Positions 41,035 through 49,594 of a stretch of DNA of 64,000 nucleotides are shown here, piece after piece. Positions within the stretch are counted from its first letter, which is position 1, and the number at the start of each line of letters is the position of its first letter. The notes under the pieces are model-generated. The model was not told the DNA's origin. It did no database searches and saw only the letters and a list, made by a program, of their open reading frames with translations. The stretch spans positions 1 to 64,000 of the forward strand of contig JBBQPZ010000004.1 in assembly GCA_038216655.1 (NCBI GenBank). The letters run 5' to 3'. Position numbers and translations under genes: made by a program. The DNA is from JAFDWR01 sp038216655. GTDB taxonomy: Bacteria > Armatimonadota > Fimbriimonadia > Fimbriimonadales > Fimbriimonadaceae.

Positions 41035-41643
41035 ATGGCGGAACTGGCCGAGATTTGGAACGAGGCCCTCCCCACGATCAAGGAGGGGGTGACCGGTGTC
41101 GGTGTCTGGACCGCGCTGAACGCCGCCAAGCCGATCGCGTTGGAGAATGGGGTGCTCGTGGTGGGCGTTCCCCATGAGCTTGGCGAGCTGAGTGGTCACC
41201 TTAAACTAGCTGCGACCAAGCGGCTGATCGAGACCACGATGACGGGGCTTGCGCTCCAGCAAGTCACGCTGCGCGTGATCGATGGCGTCGAGATCGGCGA
41301 CTGGGACATCGAAAAGCGTCGCGACATCGAGAAGGCGCGCCTGAACGACCAGGCGATGACCAAGATGCGGGCGGCGATGGCCGCGAAGTCCGACTGGGAA
41401 GCCACCTACGAGCTGCTGGGGCGCAAGTTTGCCGCCGTTCCTGGCAAGTCCTTGCCCCAGAACCGCGCACGATTTTACGAGGAGGCGGTCAGCCTCATCG
41501 CGGATGCCCGGCAAGGGATGTCCGGCTATGATGAGCTGGGCGAGCGCAACTTCGCGCGCTGTCTTGAGCGTCTCGCTCAGTATTCCGAGGTCCCGAGCAG
41601 CATCGTTGCGCTCGACGTCTTGCGCCGCGCCGGCGAGCTCTGA
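41035..41643 (+). CDS. Orphan protein with DnaA N-terminal-like domain
   Basis: A 202-aa protein. Residues about 5-85 (EIWNEALPTIKEGV, then WTALNAAKPIALENGVLVVG, then VPHELGELSGHLKLAATKRL, then VTLRVIDG) follow the strand/helix pattern of DnaA domain I, which binds helicase and regulators. The AAA+ and DNA-binding domains of DnaA are absent. The C-terminal half is helical (LGRKFAAVPGKSLPQNRARF; YDELGERNFARCLERLAQYS) with no family recognised. Its TGA overlaps the ATG of the MBL gene (TGATG), so the two are coupled. A role in replication control is only a guess. Confidence 0.6.
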   Translation: MAELAEIWNEALPTIKEGVTGVGVWTALNAAKPIALENGVLVVGVPHELGELSGHLKLAATKRLIETTMTGLALQQVTLRVIDGVEIGDWDIEKRRDIEKARLNDQAMTKMRAAMAAKSDWEATYELLGRKFAAVPGKSLPQNRARFYEEAVSLIADARQGMSGYDELGERNFARCLERLAQYSEVPSSIVALDVLRRAGEL

Positions 41644-42407
41644 TGCCGACCGTCGTCGTCCTTGGATCGGGGACCAGTAACGGCATCCCGATGCTCGGCT
41701 TCCACTATCCTCCGGGGTTCCTGGATCACCCAAAGAACCACCGGACGCGTTGCTCGATCGCTTTGCTCGGCCCGACCGGGAACCTGCTCGTGGATTGCTC
41801 TCCAGAGCTTAGGCTCCAGATGACCCGGGAAGGAATCTTCAGCGTTGAGGCTGTGCTCCTCACCCACACCCACGCCGACCACATCATGGGGATGGACGAC
41901 CTTCGGTCGCTCTGCATCCTGCAGCACCGGCCAATGCCGATCTACACGTATCCGAGTTACCAGGCCGACGTCCGACGCATCTTCCCTTACGCGTTCGAGC
42001 CCTTCCCGCCGGGCGTGGAAGTGCCGAAGTTCGACCTCTACGACGTGCCAGCGGTGCTTTCCGTTGGGGGCATGGATGTGCAGACTTTTCAGGTTTGGCA
42101 CGGTCCGACGACGCCGGTGATCGGGCTGCGGTGCAACGATTTCGCCTACGTGACCGACGTGAAGGAAATCCCGCCGAAGGCGGATGCATTGCTGCAGGGC
42201 CTCGACGTGTTGATTTTGGATGCCGTTCGACTGAAGGCGCACCCCAATCACCTGAACCTTGAGGAAGCCTTGGCCAAGATCGCGGATCTAAAGCCTCGGC
42301 GCACGTTCTTGACCCACCTGAGCCACGACTATGACCACGATGTCACGAACGCGCATTTGCCCGAAGGCGTGGAGCTGGCTTGGGACGGGTTGCGGATTTC
42401 GATCTAG
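41643..42407 (+). CDS. MBL-fold metallohydrolase (PhnP-like)
   Basis: A 254-aa metallo-beta-lactamase-fold enzyme. Start GSGTSNGIPMLG is typical of the PhnP/RNase Z-like branch. Metal motifs are HTHADH (residues 75-80), FQVWHG, FAYVTDVKE and FLTHLSHDY. PhnP-type members cleave cyclic phosphodiesters, but no phn genes are near, so the substrate is open. Translationally coupled to the DnaA-N-like gene. Confidence 0.85.
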   Translation: MPTVVVLGSGTSNGIPMLGFHYPPGFLDHPKNHRTRCSIALLGPTGNLLVDCSPELRLQMTREGIFSVEAVLLTHTHADHIMGMDDLRSLCILQHRPMPIYTYPSYQADVRRIFPYAFEPFPPGVEVPKFDLYDVPAVLSVGGMDVQTFQVWHGPTTPVIGLRCNDFAYVTDVKEIPPKADALLQGLDVLILDAVRLKAHPNHLNLEEALAKIADLKPRRTFLTHLSHDYDHDVTNAHLPEGVELAWDGLRISI

Positions 42408-42452
42408 GTTTTGGGAATTGGGGATTTCGGATGGTGGAATCAAGAAATGTAG

Positions 42453-42572
42453 TTGTCGTTCCGAGTTAGCCCTAGCGACATCGAGGATCCAACCGTGGTC
42501 GCCGACTGTATGCTCAGCCACGCGGCAACCCACCAGCCGACCCCACGGCACAGACATTCTTCGGGACGACAT
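42453..42572. repeat. 'GTCATTCCGAG' palindromic element, copy C
   Basis: TTGTCGTTCCGAGTTAGCCC, then TAGCGACATCGAGGATCC at the left; CGGCACAGACATTCTTCGGG, then ACGAC at the right. Same orientation as copy B, more diverged inside. Confidence 0.75.
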
Positions 42573-42639
42573 CAGCTTCTCATTCGCAGAACCTGCCCAT
42601 AATGGGCGCGATGGCGGAATTCGCCGATCCTTATAGAAC

Positions 42640-43566
42640 GTGGCAAACGCGACAACCTCAAGCGAGATAACCGGCGGCAATCGACTGGCCGCGGTCATGC
42701 GCCTGCTTCGACCGAAGCAGTGGGCCAAGAACCTGCTCGTGTTCGCCGCGTTGCTCTTCACGGGGAACCTGCGTGATCCCCACTTGCTTCCCCTCGCGTT
42801 GATGGCCTTCGCAGCGATGTGCCTGACGAGTTCGGCGACCTACGTGTTCAACGACCTCGCCGATGCCGAGCGAGACCGGGCCCATCCGCGCAAGAAGAAC
42901 CGCCCAATCGCCACTGGCCTGGTTGGGACGGGCCTCGCCTGGGGTCTTGGGCTAGTCCTGCTTGCCGCAGGAGTCGGGATCGCCGCCCTCATCAATCGGA
43001 CAAGCCTCGCCGTCGTCGTCGGTTACCTGCTGATCCAGGCGATGTACAACATTGCCCTCAAGCGAATCCCGGTTGCGGACGTCTTCTGCATCGCGGTCGG
43101 CTTTGTCCTTCGCGCGGTCCTGGGTGCGGCCGCGGTGTCGGTCCCGATCTCGGGCTGGCTGCTGTTCTGCACGGGTGCGCTTGCCCTCATGCTCGGCTTC
43201 GCCAAGCGACGGCAGGAGTACGTCTCCCAAGGCTCCGACACTGCTTCCCGTGAGAGCCTTGCTGGCTATACCAAGGCCGCCCTCGACGCGATGGTGATGG
43301 TTTACGCGGGGGCGGCGATCCTCTGCTACGGCATCTACTGCCTGGAGAGCCCGACGGCGAAGAAGTTCCCCGGCCTGGTCATCACCGCGCTCTTTGTCGC
43401 CTACGGCATCAGCCGGTACCTGTGGCTGGTGTTCGCGCAGAACGAGGGTGAGGAACCGGAGACTTTGCTGTTCAAGGATGTGCACATTTTGCTGAGCGTG
43501 ATCCTGTTTATCGCCGCCGCCGCCGCCGCGATGAGCGGGTTGCAGTTCCCGGTGGTCGGAGGATGA
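42640..43566 (+). CDS. UbiA-family prenyltransferase, decaprenyl-phosphate phosphoribosyltransferase-like
   Basis: A 308-aa polytopic membrane enzyme with about eight helices. RPKQWAKNLLVFAALLF (about residues 23-40), the aspartate-rich motif NDLADAERDRAHP (about 72-84) and the second motif around IPVADVFCIAVGFVLRAVLG (about 143-162) match the branch that transfers phosphoribose from PRPP to polyprenyl phosphate. In mycobacteria this step starts synthesis of decaprenyl-phosphoryl-arabinose. Followed, with overlapping codons, by DprE2-like and DprE1-like genes, which supports that reading. GTG start at 42640, with TATAGA just upstream. Confidence 0.82.
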   Translation: MANATTSSEITGGNRLAAVMRLLRPKQWAKNLLVFAALLFTGNLRDPHLLPLALMAFAAMCLTSSATYVFNDLADAERDRAHPRKKNRPIATGLVGTGLAWGLGLVLLAAGVGIAALINRTSLAVVVGYLLIQAMYNIALKRIPVADVFCIAVGFVLRAVLGAAAVSVPISGWLLFCTGALALMLGFAKRRQEYVSQGSDTASRESLAGYTKAALDAMVMVYAGAAILCYGIYCLESPTAKKFPGLVITALFVAYGISRYLWLVFAQNEGEEPETLLFKDVHILLSVILFIAAAAAAMSGLQFPVVGG

Positions 43567-44297
43567 GCTTGCCTACTTACCGTCATGCGATCGTGGTCGG
43601 AGCATCCTCGGGCATCGGCGCCGAACTTGTCCGTCTGCTCGCGGCGTCCGGCTGCCGCGTGGCGGCAGTCGCCCGACGACTTCCCCGGCTTGAGGCACTC
43701 GCTGCGGAGTTCCCCGGTTTGGTCTTCCCGATCGCCCACGACGTGCTCGATATCGGCGACATCGCCGCGACCTTTCAGGACGCGACGGAGAAACTGGGCG
43801 GCTTGGATCTCGTCGTGTACGCGTCCGGAATCATGCCGGAGGTCGGACCCTCCGAATACAACTTTGACAAGGACCGCGACATGGTGCTGACCAACTTCCT
43901 GGGCGGGATCGGCTGGCTCAATCAGGCGGCGATCCGGTTTGAGAAGGTAGGAAGCGGCACCATCCTCGCCCTCGGCAGCGTTGCCGGCGATCGCGGACGT
44001 CGTGGTCAGCCCGTCTACAACGCAAGCAAGGGCGCGCTCGCGATCTACGTCGAGGCGCTTCGGAACCGCTTGTCGGCCAAGGGCGTTCGAGTGGTTACGG
44101 TTAAGCCTGGACCGGTAGAGACCGAGATGACCGCGAACCTCGGGCTGAAGAATGCGATGCCCGTCAAGGTCGCCGCGGCGAAGACGCTCAGGCTGAGCGG
44201 CCGCAGCGGTGAGCACTATCTCAAGATCACCCATCGGGTGATCTTCGCGATCATCCGGCTGATCCCAAGCGGGATATTCAGACGCCTGAAACTATGA
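43563..44297 (+). CDS. Short-chain dehydrogenase, DprE2-like
   Basis: A 244-aa SDR. The cofactor motif GASSGIG is at about residues 13-19, the Ser near LALGSVAGDRG and the catalytic YNASKG follow. In the decaprenyl-phosphoryl-ribose pathway DprE2 reduces the 2-keto intermediate. The ATG overlaps the UbiA stop (ATGA) and its own stop overlaps the next ATG. A basic, hydrophobic C-terminus (ITHRVIFAIIRLIPSGIFRR) may sit on the membrane near its lipid substrate. Confidence 0.8.
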   Translation: MSLPTYRHAIVVGASSGIGAELVRLLAASGCRVAAVARRLPRLEALAAEFPGLVFPIAHDVLDIGDIAATFQDATEKLGGLDLVVYASGIMPEVGPSEYNFDKDRDMVLTNFLGGIGWLNQAAIRFEKVGSGTILALGSVAGDRGRRGQPVYNASKGALAIYVEALRNRLSAKGVRVVTVKPGPVETEMTANLGLKNAMPVKVAAAKTLRLSGRSGEHYLKITHRVIFAIIRLIPSGIFRRLKL

Positions 44298-45691
44298 TGT
44301 TGCCCCCCGACCGAATCGCACGCATCACGGGTTTCGGCATGCGAAGTTCGGCGGACGGCTATCTCTATCAGCCGACCACCGTTCAGGAGGTCCAAGAGGT
44401 CTTTCAAGTTGCACGCGACACAGGGCGGAAAGTCGTGCTGCGCGGAGCGGGCAGATCGTATGGAGACGCCTCGATTGCCCCGGAGCAGATCGTGCTCGAC
44501 ATCAGCGCGATGCGCGAGATCATGAGTTGGGATCCCGACTCGGGAATTGCGGTGTGCCAGGGTGGCGTCACGATCGAGGACGTATGGCGGCGCACCCTCC
44601 CGGACGGGTTCTGGCCACCGGTCGTCAGCGGCACGATGTTCCCAACCCTCGCTGGCGCGCTTGGGATGAACATCCACGGCAAGAACGCCATCGCGGTCGG
44701 GACACTTGGGGAGCATGTTCGTAAGATCGAGGTCGTCTTCCCTTCCGGCGAAGTCAAGATCCTATCGCCTTCCGACGATCTTTTCGCTCAGGTCATTTCG
44801 GGTGCCGGGCTCCTAGGGGTGATCACCCGGGTCTGGCTCGAACTCAAGCCGGTCCCCGGCGGCGATGTCCGCGTCGTTGCGGCGAGGTGCGGAGACTGGC
44901 AAGAACAGTTCTCCGCCTTCGAGAAACACGAGAAGGACGCCGACTACATGGTGAGTTGGGTGGACGCTTTCGGCAAGGGTCGCGGGCTCTTCCACGCCGC
45001 GTGGTACGCCGAGAGCGGTTTGGAGAGTCGAAAGGCCGAGCACCAGGACCTCCCGGGCAAGATCATGGGGTTCTTTCCGAAGGCCCAGGTCTGGCGCATC
45101 CTGCGCCTACTCAACACTCGGGGCCGGATGAAACTCCTGAATGCGGTCAAGTTCTTCATGAGCCGGTTCGAAGACGGAAAGCAGGTAAAGCAGAGCCTCG
45201 TCGCGTTCTCATTCCTCCTCGACTACGTGCCGAATTGGCGGTGGGCTTACCGCCCGGGCGGGTTCATTCAGTACCAGTCCTTCATCCCCCGCGAGCACGC
45301 CGAACGTGTATTCGCCGAGCAGCTTCGGCTGCAGCGCGAGGCGAAGTGCGAGGCCTTTCTCGCGGTGATGAAGCGGCATCGACCCGATCATCTGCCGTTT
45401 CTCTTCGGCCATTCGGTCGATGGCTATTCCCTAGCCCTCGACTTCAAGGTGACCGACCGCAACTGGAGCCAAGTTCAGGCGCTGTGCCATCGGATGAACG
45501 ACATCGTCCTCGCGGCGGGCGGGCGTTTCTACTTCGCCAAGGACAGCACCCTTCGCCCTTCCGACGTCGCGCAGTACCTCGGCGAGGCAGCCATCGCACG
45601 CTTCCACGAAGCCAAGGCGGCGGTCGATCCCGATTCTCTTCTCACCAGCGAGCTGGCCGAACGCGTCCGGCTTGTGAAAAAACAGATTTAG
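44294..45691 (+). CDS. FAD-linked oxidoreductase, DprE1-like
   Basis: A 465-aa oxidase of the VAO/FAD_binding_4 family, the first half of the DprE1/DprE2 epimerase that turns decaprenyl-phosphoryl-ribose into the arabinose form. FAD loop GRSYGD at residues 53-58 and NIHGKN at 127-131 correspond to the flavin- and substrate-contact motifs of DprE1. GAGLLGVITRVWLELKP and the C-terminal RFYFAKDSTLRPS also match. The ATGATG start overlaps the SDR stop. The trio lacks a visible phosphatase or arabinosyltransferase in this window. Confidence 0.82.
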   Translation: MMLPPDRIARITGFGMRSSADGYLYQPTTVQEVQEVFQVARDTGRKVVLRGAGRSYGDASIAPEQIVLDISAMREIMSWDPDSGIAVCQGGVTIEDVWRRTLPDGFWPPVVSGTMFPTLAGALGMNIHGKNAIAVGTLGEHVRKIEVVFPSGEVKILSPSDDLFAQVISGAGLLGVITRVWLELKPVPGGDVRVVAARCGDWQEQFSAFEKHEKDADYMVSWVDAFGKGRGLFHAAWYAESGLESRKAEHQDLPGKIMGFFPKAQVWRILRLLNTRGRMKLLNAVKFFMSRFEDGKQVKQSLVAFSFLLDYVPNWRWAYRPGGFIQYQSFIPREHAERVFAEQLRLQREAKCEAFLAVMKRHRPDHLPFLFGHSVDGYSLALDFKVTDRNWSQVQALCHRMNDIVLAAGGRFYFAKDSTLRPSDVAQYLGEAAIARFHEAKAAVDPDSLLTSELAERVRLVKKQI

Positions 45692-45717
45692 CCAATCTTT
45701 TCGCCGGGCGGGCGCGT

Positions 45718-45723
45718 TATGAT
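45718..45723 (+). promoter_or_regulatory. Putative -10 box (TATGAT), leaderless start
   Basis: TATGAT 7 nt before the ATG at 45731. Confidence 0.45.
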
Positions 45724-45730
45724 CATTGTT

Positions 45731-46240
45731 ATGAACCGCCGCGCACTCTTGGCCCTATCCGTCGTTTCGATGGCCCTCCTTGCCTCGGCCGCCGACCAGT
45801 GGAAGTCCTTTTCCAGCTCCAATGGCGGATTCACCGTCGACCTCCCGGCCAAGCCGGCCGAGCAGTCGATGAAGGCTCCTGTTCAGGGTCAGGAGTACAC
45901 CACCTACGTCTACACTGCCCAAGGTGGTTCCTGTGTCGCAATTCTGTCCTCGACGGCGGTGCCCGCCAACTTTACGACCGGGGCGAGTGCCAAGCAGATG
46001 CGGGACAGCTACATGACCCAATTCATGAAGAGCGCGAATGCAACGCAGGTTTCGAAGAAGCCGCTCTCGCTTCACGGGTATAGCGGCGACGAGACGGTCT
46101 TCACGACAGGGGCCGCTCGCGGTTCCGCTTGGGTGTTCTGCGCGAATAATCACCTTTACGGTGTCGTTGCCTTGGCGCGCAATCCGGCCGATCTCCCTGC
46201 GAGCCGCAACCGGATGTTCAACTCGTTCAAGACCCGCTAG
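45731..46240 (+). CDS. Secreted hypothetical protein
   Basis: A 169-aa protein with a clear Sec signal peptide (MNRRALLALSVVSMALLASAA, residues 1-21). The mature part is beta-rich (WKSFSSSNGGFTVDLPAKP; YTTYVYTAQGGSCVAILSS) and ends ASRNRMFNSFKTR. This pattern is common in small periplasmic proteins of unknown role. Start set at 45731 because the signal begins there and TATGAT lies 7 nt upstream; an ATG four codons earlier is possible. Followed by a hairpin terminator. Confidence 0.7.
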   Translation: MNRRALLALSVVSMALLASAADQWKSFSSSNGGFTVDLPAKPAEQSMKAPVQGQEYTTYVYTAQGGSCVAILSSTAVPANFTTGASAKQMRDSYMTQFMKSANATQVSKKPLSLHGYSGDETVFTTGAARGSAWVFCANNHLYGVVALARNPADLPASRNRMFNSFKTR

Positions 46241-46255
46241 TTGGCGAGCGGTGTC

Positions 46256-46287
46256 CGAGGGCGAGCCTTTTGTCGGGCTCGCCCTCG
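46256..46287 (+). terminator. Hairpin terminator after the secreted protein gene
   Basis: 12-bp stem CGAGGGCGAGCC / GGCTCGCCCTCG with an 8-nt loop, 16 nt after the stop. Only a weak T-rich tail follows. Confidence 0.6.
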
Positions 46288-46413
46288 CTTCGTTGTGCCC
46301 TTCCGCAAGGGTGAAAATGCCATTCAGTTGCTTGAAAATCGTGATGCCCGCATAACCACTGGGCCGCGGTGAACAGAACTGCACTAAGCTGCCTGGGGTT
46401 CGTGGAGGTTCAT

Positions 46414-47150
46414 ATGCGTAAGATCGCGTTTTCAGTATTTGGGTTGGCGGCTTCGGCCATGAGTTTTGCGGGCAAATCATCGTGTCCGCCGGTGCGGGCG
46501 GAGGTCCGCACGTCTCGGCGTACGACGCCTCAACTCTGGCTCAGACATCCTCGTTCTTCGCTGACGCGCAGAGTTTCTCGGGCGGCGTGCGTGTCGCCAC
46601 CGGTGATGTGAATGGCGACGGCGTCGCGGATATCATTGCGGCTCCCGGTGCGGGCGGCGGCGGCGCGATCAAGATTTTCGACGCCAACGGTGCGCTTGAG
46701 GCATCCTTTACGCCGTTCGCCGGGACGTTTACGGGCGGAATCTTCGTCGCCGCGGGTGACGTCGACGGTGATGGTCGTGCCGACACCATCTGCGGAGCCG
46801 ACTCGGGCGGCGGACCTGCCGTGCGTGTGTACAGCGGAGCCAATCTCAGTCTCCTCCAGTCGTTCTTCGCATACGACCCCGCGTTCACTGGAGGCGTTCG
46901 GGTGGCAGCTGGCGATATCAACGGCGATGGACGGGCCGATCTCATCACCGCCGCGGGAGCCGGCGGTGGACCTCACCTCAAGAGCTTCAGCGGGGCGGAT
47001 TTGTCCGTCCTAAACTCCTTCGAGGTTTTCACGCAGGACTTTACCGGTGGAGTTTACGTGAGCTACTCGGCGTCTCCCGTGCCGGAGCCCGCGACGATGG
47101 TGGCACTTGGACTTGGCTTGCTCGCCATCCGGCGACGAAAGCGCGGCTAG
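46414..47150 (+). pseudogene. PEP-CTERM, FG-GAP/VCBS-repeat exported protein with a frameshift
   Basis: The ATG at 46414 has a GTGGAGG SD and encodes a good signal peptide (MRKIAFSVFGLAASAMSFAG), but that frame leaves the repeats. The mature protein lies in the -1 frame from about 46470. It has four repeats with DVNGDGVAD, DVDGDGRAD or DINGDGRAD calcium-type loops and ends with a PEP-CTERM sorting signal (VPEPATMVALGLGLLAIRRR, then KRG). One missing G in the GCGGGC at 46468-46473 explains the break. It may be a real mutation, a phase-variable site or a base-calling error. The intact form would be an exported, surface-sorted protein. The 3' end overlaps convergent mnmG by 4 nt. Confidence 0.75.
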
Positions 47151-49039
47151 GTTGAGGTTCGCACGGGGGCCCGAGTCTGCCGGAGGTGTCCGATCAGGAG
47201 CGCGATGTCGCTCGGTCGGACGCCGGGAACCCTGCTTGCTTGGCCCACCGTGGTCGGCTTGACTCGACCCAGCTTCTCCCGGCTCTCGTAGCTGAGTCCC
47301 GGCAGGGCGGCAACGTCGAACCAGGCGGGGATCTTGAGATCCTCGAGCTTTTGGGCGTGAGCGACCGCGCGTTCCTGCTTCTTCAGGTAGCCGTCGTACA
47401 TCGCGCTAAGGGCGATTGCTTCCCTAACCGGCGGGCTCGCATGGAGACGTAGGCTCATCCCGCACCGGTCGGTAAGGGCTTGGAGGCGTTCCAGGTTCAT
47501 CTCCGGTCGTTTCATCAGGTCGAACAGCGACGTCTTGTCGCGAATCGCGCCCTCGCCGAGTTCCTCAGCTCTATCGGTATGAGCCGGGGTTAGATGGAGG
47601 CTGTGGAGCTCGGCAATGCCACTCTCGATTGCTGCGTGCTTGGCTTCGAACCGCTGCCATCGGCGGTCGTCGCAGAGTCCGATCTCGCGTGAAAGCGGGG
47701 TGAGTCGAGTGTCGGCGTTGTCGTGGCGCAGGATCAGGCGGTGCTCGGCGCGGGCGGTGAGCATCCGGTACGGGTCGTCGACGCCCTTGGTGACGAGGTC
47801 GTCGACCATCACTCCGATAAAGGAGTTGTGTCGTGGAAAGTCTACGGGGGCTTCTTCGCGGGCGTGGCGGGCGGCGTTGATTCCGGCCACGATTCCCTGC
47901 CCCGCTGCCTCCTCATAGCCGCTGGTTCCGTTGATCTGGCCGGCAAGGAATAGACCCGGCATTAGCTTGGACATCAAGTGCGGGGTCAGTTGGAGCGGAT
48001 CGGCCATGTCGTATTCGACCGCATAGCCCGGGCGGAGCATCTCCACGTCCTCAAGCCCGGGGATCGTCCGGAGGAACGCGATTTGCACGTCGGCGGGGAG
48101 GCTGGTGGAGACGCCCTGCACGTACACGGACTCGCTATCCCACTCTTCCTTCTCAAGGAAGATCGGGTGGGATTCCTTGTCGGCAAAACGCACGACCTTG
48201 TCCTCGACGCTCGGGCAGTAGCGCGGGCCTACGCCTTCGATTTGCCCGGAGTACATTGCACTTTGGTGCAGGTTATCTTGAATGATCCTATGCGTTTCTA
48301 ACGTTGTTCGGGTTTGCCAGCAGCCCAGGAGATCGCGTTGCGGCACGGGGGCATCGTGGAGGTAGCTCATTGCCCCGGTGTCCGACTCGCTCTCAAGTTC
48401 GGGGGTCTTGGAGAGGTCGATGCTGGAGAAGGCGATCCGCGGGGTGGTGCCCGTCTTGAACCTGCGGGTGCGGACGCCCAGGTCGAGGATCCAATTCGCC
48501 AGGTCGGTCGCGGCCTGGTCCCCGTGGCGCGCCGCGACCGTCTTCTGGAGTCCTTCGTGACAGAGGCCGTTGAGGAAGGTCCCGGTGGTGAGGATCACCG
48601 AGCGGCAGCCGATCCGTTCAGCGTCTTGGAGGACTACGCCCGAGACGTGGCCTTCGTGATCGAGGATCCGAAGAACGGTTCCCTCGATAAGCGTCAGGTT
48701 TGGCTGACTAAACATGACCTTTTGCATCCACTCGGGATACATGGTCTTGCACACATGGGCGCGGAGGGTTTGGACGGCCGGGCCCTTGCCGGTGCCGACG
48801 CGGCGGATGTGGGTGAGGGTGAAGTCGGTCGTTACCCCCATCTGTCCGCCGAGGGCGTCGACCTCGCGGGCGATGTGGCCCTTGGCAGGCCCGCCGATTG
48901 AGCAGTTGCAGGGGAGGTGGCCGATGCGGTCGAACCGCATTGTGACGCACGCGGTGCGGAGGCCCATGCGCGCCGAGGCGAGCGCCGCCTCGATCCCGGC
49001 ATGTCCGGCTCCTACCACGAGCACGTCGAATTCCGTCAC
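47147..49039 (-). CDS. mnmG: tRNA uridine 5-carboxymethylaminomethyl modification enzyme MnmG (GidA)
   Basis: A 630-aa FAD-dependent enzyme that, with MnmE, modifies the wobble uridine of certain tRNAs. N-terminal GAGHAGIEAALASARMG, then CNCSIGGPAKGHIAREVDALGG (split), the second signature GTFLNGLCHEG, and INGTSGYEEAAGQG are all present. The C-terminal helical region is complete. GTG start at 49039 with a TACACT box 6 nt upstream. mnmE is not in the window. Confidence 0.95.
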   Translation of the reverse strand: MTEFDVLVVGAGHAGIEAALASARMGLRTACVTMRFDRIGHLPCNCSIGGPAKGHIAREVDALGGQMGVTTDFTLTHIRRVGTGKGPAVQTLRAHVCKTMYPEWMQKVMFSQPNLTLIEGTVLRILDHEGHVSGVVLQDAERIGCRSVILTTGTFLNGLCHEGLQKTVAARHGDQAATDLANWILDLGVRTRRFKTGTTPRIAFSSIDLSKTPELESESDTGAMSYLHDAPVPQRDLLGCWQTRTTLETHRIIQDNLHQSAMYSGQIEGVGPRYCPSVEDKVVRFADKESHPIFLEKEEWDSESVYVQGVSTSLPADVQIAFLRTIPGLEDVEMLRPGYAVEYDMADPLQLTPHLMSKLMPGLFLAGQINGTSGYEEAAGQGIVAGINAARHAREEAPVDFPRHNSFIGVMVDDLVTKGVDDPYRMLTARAEHRLILRHDNADTRLTPLSREIGLCDDRRWQRFEAKHAAIESGIAELHSLHLTPAHTDRAEELGEGAIRDKTSLFDLMKRPEMNLERLQALTDRCGMSLRLHASPPVREAIALSAMYDGYLKKQERAVAHAQKLEDLKIPAWFDVAALPGLSYESREKLGRVKPTTVGQASRVPGVRPSDIALLIGHLRQTRAPVRTST

Positions 49040-49045
49040 CCGCGG

Positions 49046-49051
49046 AGTGTA
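49046..49051 (-). promoter_or_regulatory. Putative -10 box (TACACT), leaderless start of mnmG
   Basis: TACACT 6 nt before the GTG start on the minus strand. Confidence 0.45.
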
Positions 49052-49064
49052 CCGACCTTACCGG

Positions 49065-49514
49065 CTACGCCCAGTGGAGGGCGACGTGGTTGGCCACTTG
49101 TTCGAGGAACGCTTCGTCGGTCTGATCGAACGCGCCGACGGTGTGGCCGTCGATGTCGATCTGGCCAAGGATAACGCCTTCATGCCTAATCAAAACCACG
49201 ATCTCCGAGCGGGTTTGGATGGAGCAGGCAAGGTAATTCGACAGTTCTCGCACATCATCGATTACCTGGTTGGCGTCCTCCTTAACGGCGGTTCCGCAGA
49301 CTCCGACACCGACTTGAATTCGGGTGTGGTCGGTCGTAGCGCCGACGTATTCGTCGAGCACGAGGGCGTCGCCCTCAAGTCGGTAGATGCCACTCCAGTT
49401 GTAGGTTGGCAGCTCGTTTAGGAGTTGCATCGCTAGCTTGCGAAGCGCGGGGCCGCGTAGGTCGGTCGACTGGAGGGATGCGAGGATTGGGTCGGTTTGT
49501 TCGGGGGTCAGCAT
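49065..49514 (-). CDS. GAF-domain protein, fRMsr-like
   Basis: A 149-aa single GAF domain. GVGVCGTAVKEDANQVIDDV and LACSIQTRSEIVVLIRHEG match free-methionine-(R)-sulfoxide reductases, where these two cysteines take part in catalysis. The third family cysteine, about ten residues before GVCG, is a Thr here (HTRIQVG). So it may use a two-cysteine mechanism or be only a ligand-binding GAF. TACTCT lies 6 nt before the ATG. Confidence 0.8.
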   Translation of the reverse strand: MLTPEQTDPILASLQSTDLRGPALRKLAMQLLNELPTYNWSGIYRLEGDALVLDEYVGATTDHTRIQVGVGVCGTAVKEDANQVIDDVRELSNYLACSIQTRSEIVVLIRHEGVILGQIDIDGHTVGAFDQTDEAFLEQVANHVALHWA

Positions 49515-49594
49515 TTGGGAAGAGTATTGAGTATTGAGTATCTAGAGGTGGAACGGGACAGCACTCCTCCGCTCCATCACTCCAATTCGCGAAC

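Noticed and set aside
44887..46083. 398-codon alternate plus-strand frame inside the DprE1-like gene
   Set aside because: Shadow frame of a clearly conserved oxidase; Arg/Gly/Pro-rich composition typical of out-of-frame high-GC DNA.
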